Below, piece after piece: positions 54,391-62,414 of a DNA stretch of 64,000 nt; the first letter of the stretch is position 1; each line of letters opens with the position of its first letter. This DNA is from Zeaxanthinibacter enoshimensis. Its GTDB lineage: Bacteria; Bacteroidota; Bacteroidia; Flavobacteriales; Flavobacteriaceae. The notes under the pieces are model-generated. The model did not search any database and was not told where the DNA came from. It saw only the letters and a list, made by a program, of their open reading frames with translations. A program made the translations under genes and the position numbers. The stretch is from positions 1 to 64,000 of the forward strand of contig NZ_SNYI01000002.1 of assembly GCF_004362865.1 (NCBI RefSeq). Reading direction: 5' to 3'.

Positions 54391-54492
54391 TTGAGAGGAC
54401 GGATTTGACTGATTGCAACCTCCCTGCCCGCGCACCGCGATACCCTTTACAATGGGGGTTGGGGAAAGAGGCAGGATAAAATGCTAAAGCAG
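54391..54492 (+). promoter_or_regulatory. SAM-II-like riboswitch in the metK leader
   Basis: P1 can form between GAGAGG and CCTC around the loop GGATTTGACTGATTGCAA. The 3' pseudoknot partner AAATGCTAAAGC follows at about 54478-54490, with the loop ATTGC able to pair. These are the conserved elements of SAM-II (SAM-alpha). Between them is an additional hairpin closed by CCTGCC (54423-54428)/GGCAGG (54470-54475), longer than in the classical alphaproteobacterial form. It lies downstream of a -7 box and 73 nt before metK. SAM would switch off SAM synthetase. Confidence 0.7.
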
Positions 54493-54565
54493 TTTCCTTC
54501 ACGCGAGTAAACTCCTTTACATTATTACGTCAGATCTGCCTCGTTACCTTATAAAGTATTGACGT

Positions 54566-55840
54566 ATGGCTTATTTATTTACATCAGAATCTGTTAGTGA
54601 AGGACATCCCGATAAGATCGCGGACCAGATCAGTGACGCCCTTCTTGATAATTTCCTGGCATTTGACCCGGAGAGCAAGGTGGCTTGCGAGACCCTGGTG
54701 ACCACCGGGCAGGTGATCCTTGCCGGGGAAGTGAAGAGCCATACCTACGTAGACCTGCAGGCCATTACCCGGGATGTGATCAACAAGATCGGTTATACCA
54801 AGGGAGAGTACCAGTTCAGCGGTGATTCCTGCGGGGTGATCTCGCTTATCCACGAGCAGTCACAAGACATTAACCAGGGGGTAGACCGTGGCGAGAAAGA
54901 AGAACAGGGAGCCGGTGACCAGGGGATGATGTTCGGGTATGCCATTAAGGAAACCGATAATTATATGCCACTGGCCCTGGATATTTCCCATAAGATCCTG
55001 AGTGAACTGGCTGCCCTGAGGAGAGAAGGGGACCAGATCACCTACCTGCGGCCGGATGCCAAGGCGCAGGTGACCCTCGAGTATTCCGATGACCATATTC
55101 CGCAGCGGATCGATACCATTGTGATCTCTACACAGCACGACGATTTTGACAAGGACAGTGTACGCATGCTGCAGATCATTAAGAACGACCTGCTGGAGAT
55201 CCTTATCCCGCGGGTCAAGGCATTGCTTGCACCAGAAGTACAGGCCCTTTTTGACGACAATATCACTTACCATATCAACCCGACCGGGAAATTTGTCATC
55301 GGTGGCCCCCACGGGGACAGCGGACTTACCGGGCGGAAGATCATCGTGGATACCTACGGGGGCCGGGGAGCTCACGGCGGAGGAGCATTCAGCGGGAAGG
55401 ATCCAAGCAAGGTAGACCGCAGTGCGGCCTACGCAGCTAGGCATATAGCCAAGAACCTGGTAGCTGCCGGCGTGGCAGACGAAGTACTGGTACAGGTAAG
55501 TTACGCGATCGGGGTGGTAGAACCCACTTCTATTTTTGTCAATACCTACGGAACAGCGCATGTGGATCTCAAGGATGGAGAGATCGCGGAGAAAGTTTCC
55601 CAACTTTTCGATATGAGGCCTTTTGCCATCGAAAAACGCCTGAAACTGCGGAACCCTATTTACCTGGAAACCGCAGCTTACGGCCATATGGGGAAAGAGC
55701 CCAAAATGGTGCATAAAGTGTTTGAGTCGCCCTATAACGGCAGGGTCGAGATGGACGTAGAGTTATTTACCTGGGAAAAACTGGATATGGTAGAACCTAT
55801 CCGCCAGACCTTTGGTCTCGAAGTTTTGGAAAATCACTAG
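54566..55840 (+). CDS. metK: S-adenosylmethionine synthase
   Basis: 424 residues. It makes SAM from methionine and [28 protein letters not shown], and [19 protein letters not shown] are the family motifs, with the His, Asp and Lys residues of the ATP and K+ sites. Slightly longer than E. coli MetK because of a short insertion (about residues 155-180). The leader carries a SAM-II-like motif. Confidence 0.98.
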   Translation: MAYLFTSESVSEGHPDKIADQISDALLDNFLAFDPESKVACETLVTTGQVILAGEVKSHTYVDLQAITRDVINKIGYTKGEYQFSGDSCGVISLIHEQSQDINQGVDRGEKEEQGAGDQGMMFGYAIKETDNYMPLALDISHKILSELAALRREGDQITYLRPDAKAQVTLEYSDDHIPQRIDTIVISTQHDDFDKDSVRMLQIIKNDLLEILIPRVKALLAPEVQALFDDNITYHINPTGKFVIGGPHGDSGLTGRKIIVDTYGGRGAHGGGAFSGKDPSKVDRSAAYAARHIAKNLVAAGVADEVLVQVSYAIGVVEPTSIFVNTYGTAHVDLKDGEIAEKVSQLFDMRPFAIEKRLKLRNPIYLETAAYGHMGKEPKMVHKVFESPYNGRVEMDVELFTWEKLDMVEPIRQTFGLEVLENH

Positions 55841-55859
55841 GATTATCCGGCTTCGTACC

Positions 55860-55867
55860 TATATTTG
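55860..55867 (+). promoter_or_regulatory. -7 box upstream of the SAM-I riboswitch
   Basis: TATATTTG, perfect for TAnnTTTG, 31 nt before the aptamer. No good -33 TTG at 17-23 nt. Confidence 0.5.
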
Positions 55868-55897
55868 TAAGACATAAGTTCAATTATTTACTGATCT

Positions 55898-56008
55898 GTT
55901 ATCAAGAAAGGTGGAGGGAATAGACCCTGTGAAACCTTAGCAACCCTCTGCTCCTCATTGCAGAGAAGGTGCTACATTCTATCCCGTACAGACGGGAATA
56001 GATAACGC
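55898..56008 (+). promoter_or_regulatory. SAM-I (S-box) riboswitch
   Basis: P1 pairs TTATC with GATAA. The core TCAAGAAAGGTGGAGGGAA, GTGAAACC, AGCAACCCTC and AAGGTGCTA is the canonical SAM-I aptamer, with P3 (CTCTGC/GCAGAG) and P4 (CCCGTACAGACGGG) stems. Downstream a CCCC/GGGG hairpin (56055-56074) without a U run may be part of the expression platform. It controls the metX-thrA fusion gene 130 nt downstream. Confidence 0.93.
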
Positions 56009-56137
56009 TGACGGGATTTACTTCCTTCATATCTTTCTTATAACATATTTATTACCCCTGTGCTGAACGCGGGGGATTCCAGGCCCATTGCAATATGCAT
56101 TTGTGTATCAGCAGGGTCTTATAAACGATAGAAAGAT

Positions 56138-59100
56138 ATGTTACATCATTTAAGCATACCGTCCTTCAGGACCGATAGCGGGAGCACACAGGATATTGAG
56201 CTCTCTTACCAGTTGTTCGGATGCGAACTGCATACGGCCCCGGTAGTCCTCGTCAACCATGCCCTGACAGGGAACTCGAACGTCACCGGTGACGACGGCT
56301 GGTGGTCTGTACTGATCGGGCCTGGCAAATGCATCAATACCGAGAAATATACCGTGCTGGCCTTTAATATTCCCGGTAATGGTTATGATGGATTTGTTAT
56401 CGAGAATTACAAGGATTTTGTGGCAAGGGATATCGCCAGGATCTTCCTCACCGGCCTGGAGCAACTGGGGATAAAGAGATTGTTTGCCCTGATCGGCGGA
56501 TCACTCGGCGGGGGAATCGCCTGGGAAATGGCCGCCTTGAAACCCGGTCTTACCGAACACCTGATCCCTGTGGCGTCTGACTGGAAATCGACCGATTGGC
56601 TGATCGCCAATTGCCAGATCCAGGAGCAGTTCCTGGTCAATTCCAGGCAACCCGTCCACGATGCGCGTATGCACGCCATGTTGTGCTACAGGACGCCGGA
56701 ATCATTCAAGGAACGATTTCAACGCAGTACTGACGAGGCTTCCCAGCAGTTTAACGTAGAGAGCTGGCTGATGCATCACGGTAAAAAACTGCAGGAGCGT
56801 TTCCAGCTGTCTGCTTATAAACTTACCAACCAGCTCCTGAAGACCATTGATATAACCAGGGACGGGGAGGAAGCCTTTACCCGCTTGCAGGACAGTGACA
56901 CCAATATCCATATCATAGGGGTTGATTCGGACCTTTTCTTTACCGCGAAGGAAAATAAGGAAACCTTTAAACAGCTGGCACAGACCAACAGTAATGTGAC
57001 CTATGGAGAGATCCAGTCCCTTCACGGGCACGATGCCTTCCTGATGGAGTATGAACAGATTCAGCAGTTGCTGAAACCCATATTTGAGGACCCGGCCAGT
57101 ATTCAACGCTACAAGGTGCTGAAATTTGGCGGGGTTTCCCTTGCCAATGGAGAGGGTATAGGGAATGTGCTCCGGATAATTACTACTAAAGTGGAAGCCG
57201 GCCAGAAGCTCGCAGTGGTACTCTCTGCCCGGGAAAAAGCCACGGACCAGCTGGAAATTATGTTGCGGAAAGCCGCTGCCGGGAAAGATTTTAAGCAGGA
57301 CTTTGAAGCTTTTGAACGCTATCAACAGCATACCTTCAGCAATGTAAAGCTCACTGATGAGTTCCGGGGCCTGTTCCAGTTGCTGGAAGGGGTGGCCCTG
57401 TTGGGAGATTACAGCGTTAAGACCAAAGACCAGGTGCTGGCATACGGGGAGCTGATCTCTGCACGCCTGCTCACAAAATTACTGATCGGGAAAGGAGTGA
57501 ACGCTGTATTCCTGGATTCACGCAAACTGATCCGGACCGATGACAATTACGGTAATGCCCAGGTGAACGAGCTGGTCTCCAAAGAACAGGTGCTGCGCGA
57601 ATTTGCGGAGCTAGAGCCCGGAGCCGTGCCGGTGATCACAGGCTTTATTGCTGCAAACAAGGATGGGGATACCACAACCCTGGGGAGGAACGGGAGCAAT
57701 TACACGGCCTCCCTGCTGGCGAATTTCCTGGATGCGGAGGAGCTTCAGAATTACACCCATGTGGATGGTATCTACACGGCAAACCCGGACCTGGTTCCTG
57801 AAGCCCGCATCATTAGTAACCTGTCCTACAGCGAAGCCAACGAAATGGCTAATTTCGGGACAACTATCCTCCATGCAAAGACCATTATCCCCTTGTTGGA
57901 AAAGAATATCCCCCTACGAATTCTGAATACTTTCAACACGGACGGGGAGGGAACCCTGATCAGTGCGAAAGGAGGCCCGGAGGGCATCAAATCACTTTCG
58001 GTAATAGAGAACGAGGCCCTGATCAACCTGGAAGGCCGTGGACTGTTGGGGAAAGTAGGTGTGGATGCCAGGATCTTCAAAGCCCTGGGACAGGCGAATA
58101 TCAACGTGGGAATCATCTCCCAGGGTTCTTCAGAACGGGGGATAGGCCTGGTAGTGGCTGCTTCCGAAGCGAGGCGCGCCAAGGAAGCGCTGGAAACCGA
58201 GTTTGAAGATGCCTTCCAGTCCCGCGATGTGAATACCATCACCATTACCGAGGATGTCTCGGTGATATCCATCATCGGGCAGGATCTCAGTACCTTTCAC
58301 AAGCCCTATAATTCCCTCATCAAGAACCAGGTCGTACCCCTGTTGTTCAACAATACGGTTACGGGGAAGAATGTCAGCCTGGTCCTGAAAAAATCAGACC
58401 TTCACAAGGCCCTTAATGTAATGCACGGGCAGATCTTTGGGATCGCCAAAAAGGTGAATCTCGCGATCTTCGGTCATGGTAACGTGGGGGGGACCCTCGT
58501 TGACCAGATCCTGGATTCCCGGGAGAAGATCGAAAAGCGGAAAGGGATCAGCCTTAATGTCTTCGCCCTCGCCAATTCCAGGAAATTACTGCTGGATAAA
58601 GAAGGACTGAACAAGAACTGGCGGAAAGACATTGAGGAAAAAGGAGTGGCTTACAGCGTGGAAGCGGTGAAACAATACGCGCGGAACCATCACCTGGAGA
58701 ACCTGATCGCAGTGGATAACACGGCCAGTGAAGATTTTGTAGCCCACTATTTTGAACTGGTTGAAGAAGGGTATGACCTGGTCTCTTCTAACAAGATTGC
58801 CAACACCCTTGGCTTTGATTATTACCAGCTCCTCAGGGAGGAACTGGGCAGGCACCAGAAACAGTACCTGTATGAAACCAACGTGGGGGCGGGGCTGCCG
58901 CTAATAGATACGATCAAGCTACTCCATTTATCAGGGGAGAACATTACCCGTATCAAAGGGGTATTCTCCGGTTCACTCAGCTATATCTTCAATAATTTTT
59001 CCCAGGAGGAGACCAGTTTTTCCGACGTACTTAAGGATGCGATGGAACGCGGACTGACCGAACCGGACCCACGGGAAGATCTCTCGGGGAATGATGTTGG

Positions 59101-59524
59101 CCGGAAACTCCTCATCCTGGCCCGGGAGCTCGACCTGCACAACGAATTCCCGGATATCAATATTGAGAACCTTATCCCGCCGGCCCTGAGAGAAGGCGAG
59201 GTGGAAGAATTCCTGGCCAGGAGGAACGAACTTGACGAACATTACAACAAGATAAAACAGCAACAACCAGCCGGACATGTCTTGCGGTACGTGGGAGAAC
59301 TACACGGGGACCTGCGAAAGGAAAAAGGAAAACTGGATGTAAAACTGGTGTCCGTACCCCAGGAAAGTGCCCTCGGGCAGGTGAAAGGATCCGATTCGAT
59401 AATCGAGATCTACACGGAATCCTACGGGGAACATCCCCTGGTCATACAGGGGGCAGGGGCAGGTGCCGCGGTAACCGCCCGGGGCGTATTCGGGGATATT
59501 CTGCGGATCGCCGAGAAAGGATAA
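56138..59524 (+). CDS. Trifunctional homoserine O-acetyltransferase-like / aspartokinase / homoserine dehydrogenase
   Basis: 1128 residues in three parts. About 1-320 is a MetX-like alpha/beta hydrolase: NHALTGNSNV oxyanion region, Ser122 in GGSLGGGIAWE, an Asp in GVDSDLFFT and His in LHGHDAF. About 325-600 is aspartokinase (KFGGVSLANGEGIGN from 329, GRNGSNYTASLLAN), then ACT domains (about 615-765). The rest is homoserine dehydrogenase with the NAD(P) loop FGHGNVGG near 778-785 and VGAGLPLIDTIKLLHLSGE. Thus one chain can phosphorylate aspartate, reduce the semialdehyde to homoserine and acylate it for methionine. Asd must be supplied elsewhere. It is under a SAM-I riboswitch and followed by the sulfhydrylase. 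Confidence 0.93.
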   Translation: MLHHLSIPSFRTDSGSTQDIELSYQLFGCELHTAPVVLVNHALTGNSNVTGDDGWWSVLIGPGKCINTEKYTVLAFNIPGNGYDGFVIENYKDFVARDIARIFLTGLEQLGIKRLFALIGGSLGGGIAWEMAALKPGLTEHLIPVASDWKSTDWLIANCQIQEQFLVNSRQPVHDARMHAMLCYRTPESFKERFQRSTDEASQQFNVESWLMHHGKKLQERFQLSAYKLTNQLLKTIDITRDGEEAFTRLQDSDTNIHIIGVDSDLFFTAKENKETFKQLAQTNSNVTYGEIQSLHGHDAFLMEYEQIQQLLKPIFEDPASIQRYKVLKFGGVSLANGEGIGNVLRIITTKVEAGQKLAVVLSAREKATDQLEIMLRKAAAGKDFKQDFEAFERYQQHTFSNVKLTDEFRGLFQLLEGVALLGDYSVKTKDQVLAYGELISARLLTKLLIGKGVNAVFLDSRKLIRTDDNYGNAQVNELVSKEQVLREFAELEPGAVPVITGFIAANKDGDTTTLGRNGSNYTASLLANFLDAEELQNYTHVDGIYTANPDLVPEARIISNLSYSEANEMANFGTTILHAKTIIPLLEKNIPLRILNTFNTDGEGTLISAKGGPEGIKSLSVIENEALINLEGRGLLGKVGVDARIFKALGQANINVGIISQGSSERGIGLVVAASEARRAKEALETEFEDAFQSRDVNTITITEDVSVISIIGQDLSTFHKPYNSLIKNQVVPLLFNNTVTGKNVSLVLKKSDLHKALNVMHGQIFGIAKKVNLAIFGHGNVGGTLVDQILDSREKIEKRKGISLNVFALANSRKLLLDKEGLNKNWRKDIEEKGVAYSVEAVKQYARNHHLENLIAVDNTASEDFVAHYFELVEEGYDLVSSNKIANTLGFDYYQLLREELGRHQKQYLYETNVGAGLPLIDTIKLLHLSGENITRIKGVFSGSLSYIFNNFSQEETSFSDVLKDAMERGLTEPDPREDLSGNDVGRKLLILARELDLHNEFPDINIENLIPPALREGEVEEFLARRNELDEHYNKIKQQQPAGHVLRYVGELHGDLRKEKGKLDVKLVSVPQESALGQVKGSDSIIEIYTESYGEHPLVIQGAGAGAAVTARGVFGDILRIAEKG

Positions 59525-59549
59525 ATTACAGATGGATAAAATACAGATC

Positions 59550-60725
59550 ATGAAAAAAAGAGAATTTGAGACCAATGCCATAAGAACCCAGATGGAAAGA
59601 TCCTCTTTCCTGGAGCACTCCAGCCCGGTGTACCTCACCTCGAGCTTTGTCTTCGAGGATGCCGAGGATATGCGGGCTTCCTTTGCCGAGGAGAAGGACA
59701 GGAATATCTATTCCAGGTATTCCAATCCAAACAGTTCTGAATTTATTGAACGGGTATGTAAGATGGAAGGAGCCGAGGATGGATTTGCCTTTGCCTCCGG
59801 AATGGCAGCTGTCTTTAACACCTTTGCGGCTTTGCTGGAGAGCGGGGACCACCTGGTGTCATCCAGGAACATCTTTGGGTCTACGCACAGCCTGCTGACC
59901 CAGTTCCTGCCCAAGTGGAAGATCAGTCACGATTATTTCGGGATCACGGCCACTGAAGAAGAGATCGAGGCCCTGATCCGGCCCGAGACCAAGATGATCT
60001 ATGCCGAGTCGCCCACCAACCCGGGGGTAGATATCCTGGACCTGCAGCTGCTGGGGAAACTGGCCAAAAAGCACGGGATACTGCTGGTAGTCGACAACTG
60101 CTTTGCGAGTCCATACCTGCAGCAACCTTTAAAGTTCGGGGCAGACCTGGTGATCCATTCAGGGACCAAGCTGATGGATGGGCAGGGCAGGGTACTGGCT
60201 GGGATCACGGTGGGCAGCCATGAACTGATCGATAAGATCTACAGGTTCTCAAGGATCACCGGTCCCGCTTTGTCGCCCTTTAACGCGTGGATATTGTCCA
60301 GGAGCCTGGAGACCCTGGCTGTCCGTGTAGACCGCCATTGTGAGAATGCCCTTGCCCTGGCGAAATTTTTGGAGAAACACCCGAAAATTAAGCGGGTCAA
60401 ATATCCATTCCTGCCATCACACCCCCAGTATAAACTGGCTAAGAAACAGATGAAGGCAGGGGGGTGTGTAGTAGCCTTTGAAGTGGAAGGGGGCCTCAAG
60501 GCCGGCCGCAGGTTTTTTGATGCCATCCGGCTGCTGTCACTATCGGCCAACCTGGGAGATACGCGGAGTATTGTGACCCACCCTGCGTCTACCACCCATA
60601 GTAAGTTATCACCGGAAGAACGGCAGGAGACGGGTATTACAGATGGATTGGTCAGGGTTTCTGTAGGCCTGGAACATATAGAAGATATCATTGCAGATAT
60701 CGCCCAGGCTTTAGGGGAGGAATAG
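59550..60725 (+). CDS. metZ: O-acetyl- or O-succinylhomoserine sulfhydrylase
   Basis: 391 residues from ATG at 59550; ATG at 59532 (six codons earlier) is also open. A gamma-family PLP enzyme with Lys207 in IHSGTKLMDGQGR, YSRYSNPN and PLP-site YAESPTNPG. It adds sulfide to the acylated homoserine made by the upstream fusion to give homocysteine. Only a short gap separates it from that gene. Substrate acyl group is inferred to be acetyl because of the MetX domain. Confidence 0.92.
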   Translation: MKKREFETNAIRTQMERSSFLEHSSPVYLTSSFVFEDAEDMRASFAEEKDRNIYSRYSNPNSSEFIERVCKMEGAEDGFAFASGMAAVFNTFAALLESGDHLVSSRNIFGSTHSLLTQFLPKWKISHDYFGITATEEEIEALIRPETKMIYAESPTNPGVDILDLQLLGKLAKKHGILLVVDNCFASPYLQQPLKFGADLVIHSGTKLMDGQGRVLAGITVGSHELIDKIYRFSRITGPALSPFNAWILSRSLETLAVRVDRHCENALALAKFLEKHPKIKRVKYPFLPSHPQYKLAKKQMKAGGCVVAFEVEGGLKAGRRFFDAIRLLSLSANLGDTRSIVTHPASTTHSKLSPEERQETGITDGLVRVSVGLEHIEDIIADIAQALGEE

Positions 60726-60792
60726 CGAAGAAACCATGGGTCGGAAATGGAAGGTATAGTTCGGGAGCGGGATTTTTTTCTATCTTCGTACT

Positions 60793-61203
60793 ATGCTTTC
60801 CAAAAAGACCAAATATGGGCTGAAGGCCCTAACATACCTGGCATCCCGGCCGGATAAAGAGCCGGTTCAGATCGCAGAGATCGCTGAACACGAGAATATT
60901 TCCCAAAAATTTTTAGAGAGTATTTTGCTTAGCCTGAGGAAGACCGGGTTTCTTGGTTCAAAGAAAGGAAAGGGTGGCGGATATTACCTGATCAAAGATG
61001 CTTCAGAGATTCCCATGACGACTGTAATACGGGTGCTGGAAGGTCCCATTGCCATGGTCCCCTGCGTTAGTCTGAATTTTTACGAGAAATGCGACGACTG
61101 CCCGGATGAGAACGAGTGTTCTGTCCACAAACTGATGCTGATGGTCAGAGACAGCGCCCTGGAGGTGTACCGAAATAATACCCTGGCCGATATACTTACC
61201 TGA
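60793..61203 (+). CDS. Rrf2-family regulator with four clustered cysteines
   Basis: 136 residues. A winged helix (about 1-70, SKKTKYGLKALTYLASRP, ISQKFLESILLSLRKTGFLGSKKG) is followed by a dimer helix. Cys91, Cys100, Cys103 and Cys109 lie close together, where IscR and NsrR hold an iron-sulfur cluster; the spacing differs from both. It sits between methionine and sulfate-assimilation genes, so it probably senses cysteine, sulfide or Fe-S status, like CymR. Palindromes in the following intergenic regions are candidate targets. Confidence 0.9.
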   Translation: MLSKKTKYGLKALTYLASRPDKEPVQIAEIAEHENISQKFLESILLSLRKTGFLGSKKGKGGGYYLIKDASEIPMTTVIRVLEGPIAMVPCVSLNFYEKCDDCPDENECSVHKLMLMVRDSALEVYRNNTLADILT

Positions 61204-61248
61204 GGCGTAAATTCTTCTGTTGCCATGTCTTTCTTTGCAAAATTGTCA

Positions 61249-61258
61249 ATCTATAGGG
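61249..61258 (+). promoter_or_regulatory. Half-site of the putative Rrf2 operator
   Basis: ATCTATAGGG matches the right half of the palindrome at 61353-61369; the left half is not recognisable. Confidence 0.35.
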
Positions 61259-61273
61259 ATATCTTTTATTAAT

Positions 61274-61288
61274 CTACTAAAACTATAG
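61274..61288 (+). promoter_or_regulatory. Degenerate copy of the putative Rrf2 operator
   Basis: CTACTAAAACTATAG resembles CCTATTAAATCTATAGG with changes in both arms. Confidence 0.4.
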
Positions 61289-61339
61289 ACTAATCCGGAA
61301 ATTCTTCTCCCGGAATAGGCTTACATATCATTTTAATTC

Positions 61340-61347
61340 TATTTTTG
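61340..61347 (+). promoter_or_regulatory. -7 box upstream of DUF2061-cysH
   Basis: TATTTTTG, perfect for TAnnTTTG; the operator-like palindrome starts 5 nt downstream, around the expected start of transcription. Confidence 0.55.
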
Positions 61348-61352
61348 TTTAT

Positions 61353-61369
61353 CCTATTAAATCTATAGG
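61353..61369 (+). promoter_or_regulatory. Putative Rrf2 operator before DUF2061-cysH
   Basis: CCTATTAAATCTATAGG, a near palindrome (CCTAT/ATAGG). Its position overlapping the start of transcription favours repression. Confidence 0.65.
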
Positions 61370-61389
61370 GTAATTAAATATATAATATT

Positions 61390-61650
61390 TTGATCGCAGA
61401 GCAATTAATTCAAGGCAGGCAAAAGGCCAGCAGCTACCGGAGAGACCGGACATCTGAACATCCTAAACGCAGCATTGTAAAATCGATCAGCTGGCGGATC
61501 GTGGGCACTGTAGATACGATCATCATTTCCTGGGTGATCACCGGGACCTTAAGCGTGGCTTTTTCTATAGGTGCTGTGGAACTGGTCACCAAGATGGCCC
61601 TCTATTTTTTACATGAACGTATCTGGAACCGGATCAAATGGGGGAGGTAA
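61390..61650 (+). CDS. DUF2061 small membrane protein
   Basis: 86 residues beginning at TTG (61390); no ATG occurs before the membrane region. After a basic stretch (GRQKASSYRRDRTSEHPKR) comes the DUF2061 domain SIVKSISWRIVGTVDTIIIS, one helix, GALS-like turn, ELVTKMALYFLHERIWNRI with a second helix. DUF2061 is of unknown function but recurs next to sulfate-assimilation genes, as here (cysH starts 26 nt later). A role in sulfite or sulfate handling is inferred from context. Confidence 0.82.
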   Translation: MIAEQLIQGRQKASSYRRDRTSEHPKRSIVKSISWRIVGTVDTIIISWVITGTLSVAFSIGAVELVTKMALYFLHERIWNRIKWGR

Positions 61651-61676
61651 ACCTGTATTATTTAAAGTAATGTATT

Positions 61677-62300
61677 ATGAGATTTTCTGATCAACAGCTA
61701 AAAAGTCTGAACGCACAGTTCAAAGGGATCCCACCGGAAGAAATTATCTCCTGGGCTATATCGTACGGGAAAAGCCCGGTGGTTACCACCAATTTCCGGC
61801 CTTACGAAGTGGCGATCCTGCACGCGGTGACCGAGGTAAAGAAGGATATCCCCGTGATCTGGTGCGATACCGGCTATAACACCCCCCAGACCTACAGGCA
61901 TGCAGAAGAGGTAATTGCCAGGTTAGAACTGAATATTCACCTTTATGTGCCAAGACAGTCGACCGCCCACCGGGACGTGGTGCTGGGTATTCCGCAGGTA
62001 GAAGATCCCAGGCACGTCATTTTTACAGAACAGGTAAAACTGGAACCTTTCCGCAGGGCCATGGCAGAACACCGGCCTGATGTCTGGTTCACCAACCTCA
62101 GGAAGGGTCAGACCGCCCACCGCGATACCCTGGACATCCTCAGCCTGGATAAACAGGGAGTGCTCAAGGTGAGTCCTTTCTACCATTGGAACGATGCCCA
62201 GCTGGATGCCTATTTGCAGGAAGCAGGCCTTCCTAACGAGCATACTTATTTTGACCCGACAAAAGTTCTTGCGAACCGGGAATGTGGTCTGCACAGCTAG
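61677..62300 (+). CDS. cysH: Phosphoadenylyl-sulfate reductase
   Basis: 207 residues. It reduces PAPS to sulfite with thioredoxin. WCDTGYNTPQTY is the adenylyl-sulfate-binding block, TNLRKGQTAHR corresponds to the G-L-R-R motif and the protein ends in ECGLHS, the catalytic Cys in E-C-G-L-H. The paired CC..C-x2-C cysteines of APS-type [4Fe-4S] enzymes are absent, so PAPS is the likelier substrate. N-terminus slightly shorter than E. coli CysH (244). Confidence 0.93.
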   Translation: MRFSDQQLKSLNAQFKGIPPEEIISWAISYGKSPVVTTNFRPYEVAILHAVTEVKKDIPVIWCDTGYNTPQTYRHAEEVIARLELNIHLYVPRQSTAHRDVVLGIPQVEDPRHVIFTEQVKLEPFRRAMAEHRPDVWFTNLRKGQTAHRDTLDILSLDKQGVLKVSPFYHWNDAQLDAYLQEAGLPNEHTYFDPTKVLANRECGLHS

Positions 62301-62383
62301 GCAGGCGGGTTGCATCCACTGATTTAGATATTTGAAAGGAGTAAACGCCTTTTACCAGGCAGTGCCTTTCTTGTTTTTAATAT

Positions 62384-62400
62384 CCTATTAAGTTTATAGG
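62384..62400 (+). promoter_or_regulatory. Putative Rrf2 operator before the sulfite reductase
   Basis: CCTATTAAGTTTATAGG, almost identical to 61353-61369, 14 nt before the sulfite reductase start. Confidence 0.65.
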
Positions 62401-62414
62401 AAAAATAGAGTAAA

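Noticed and set aside
54860-55714. 284-codon minus-strand frame
   Set aside because: Antisense shadow of metK.
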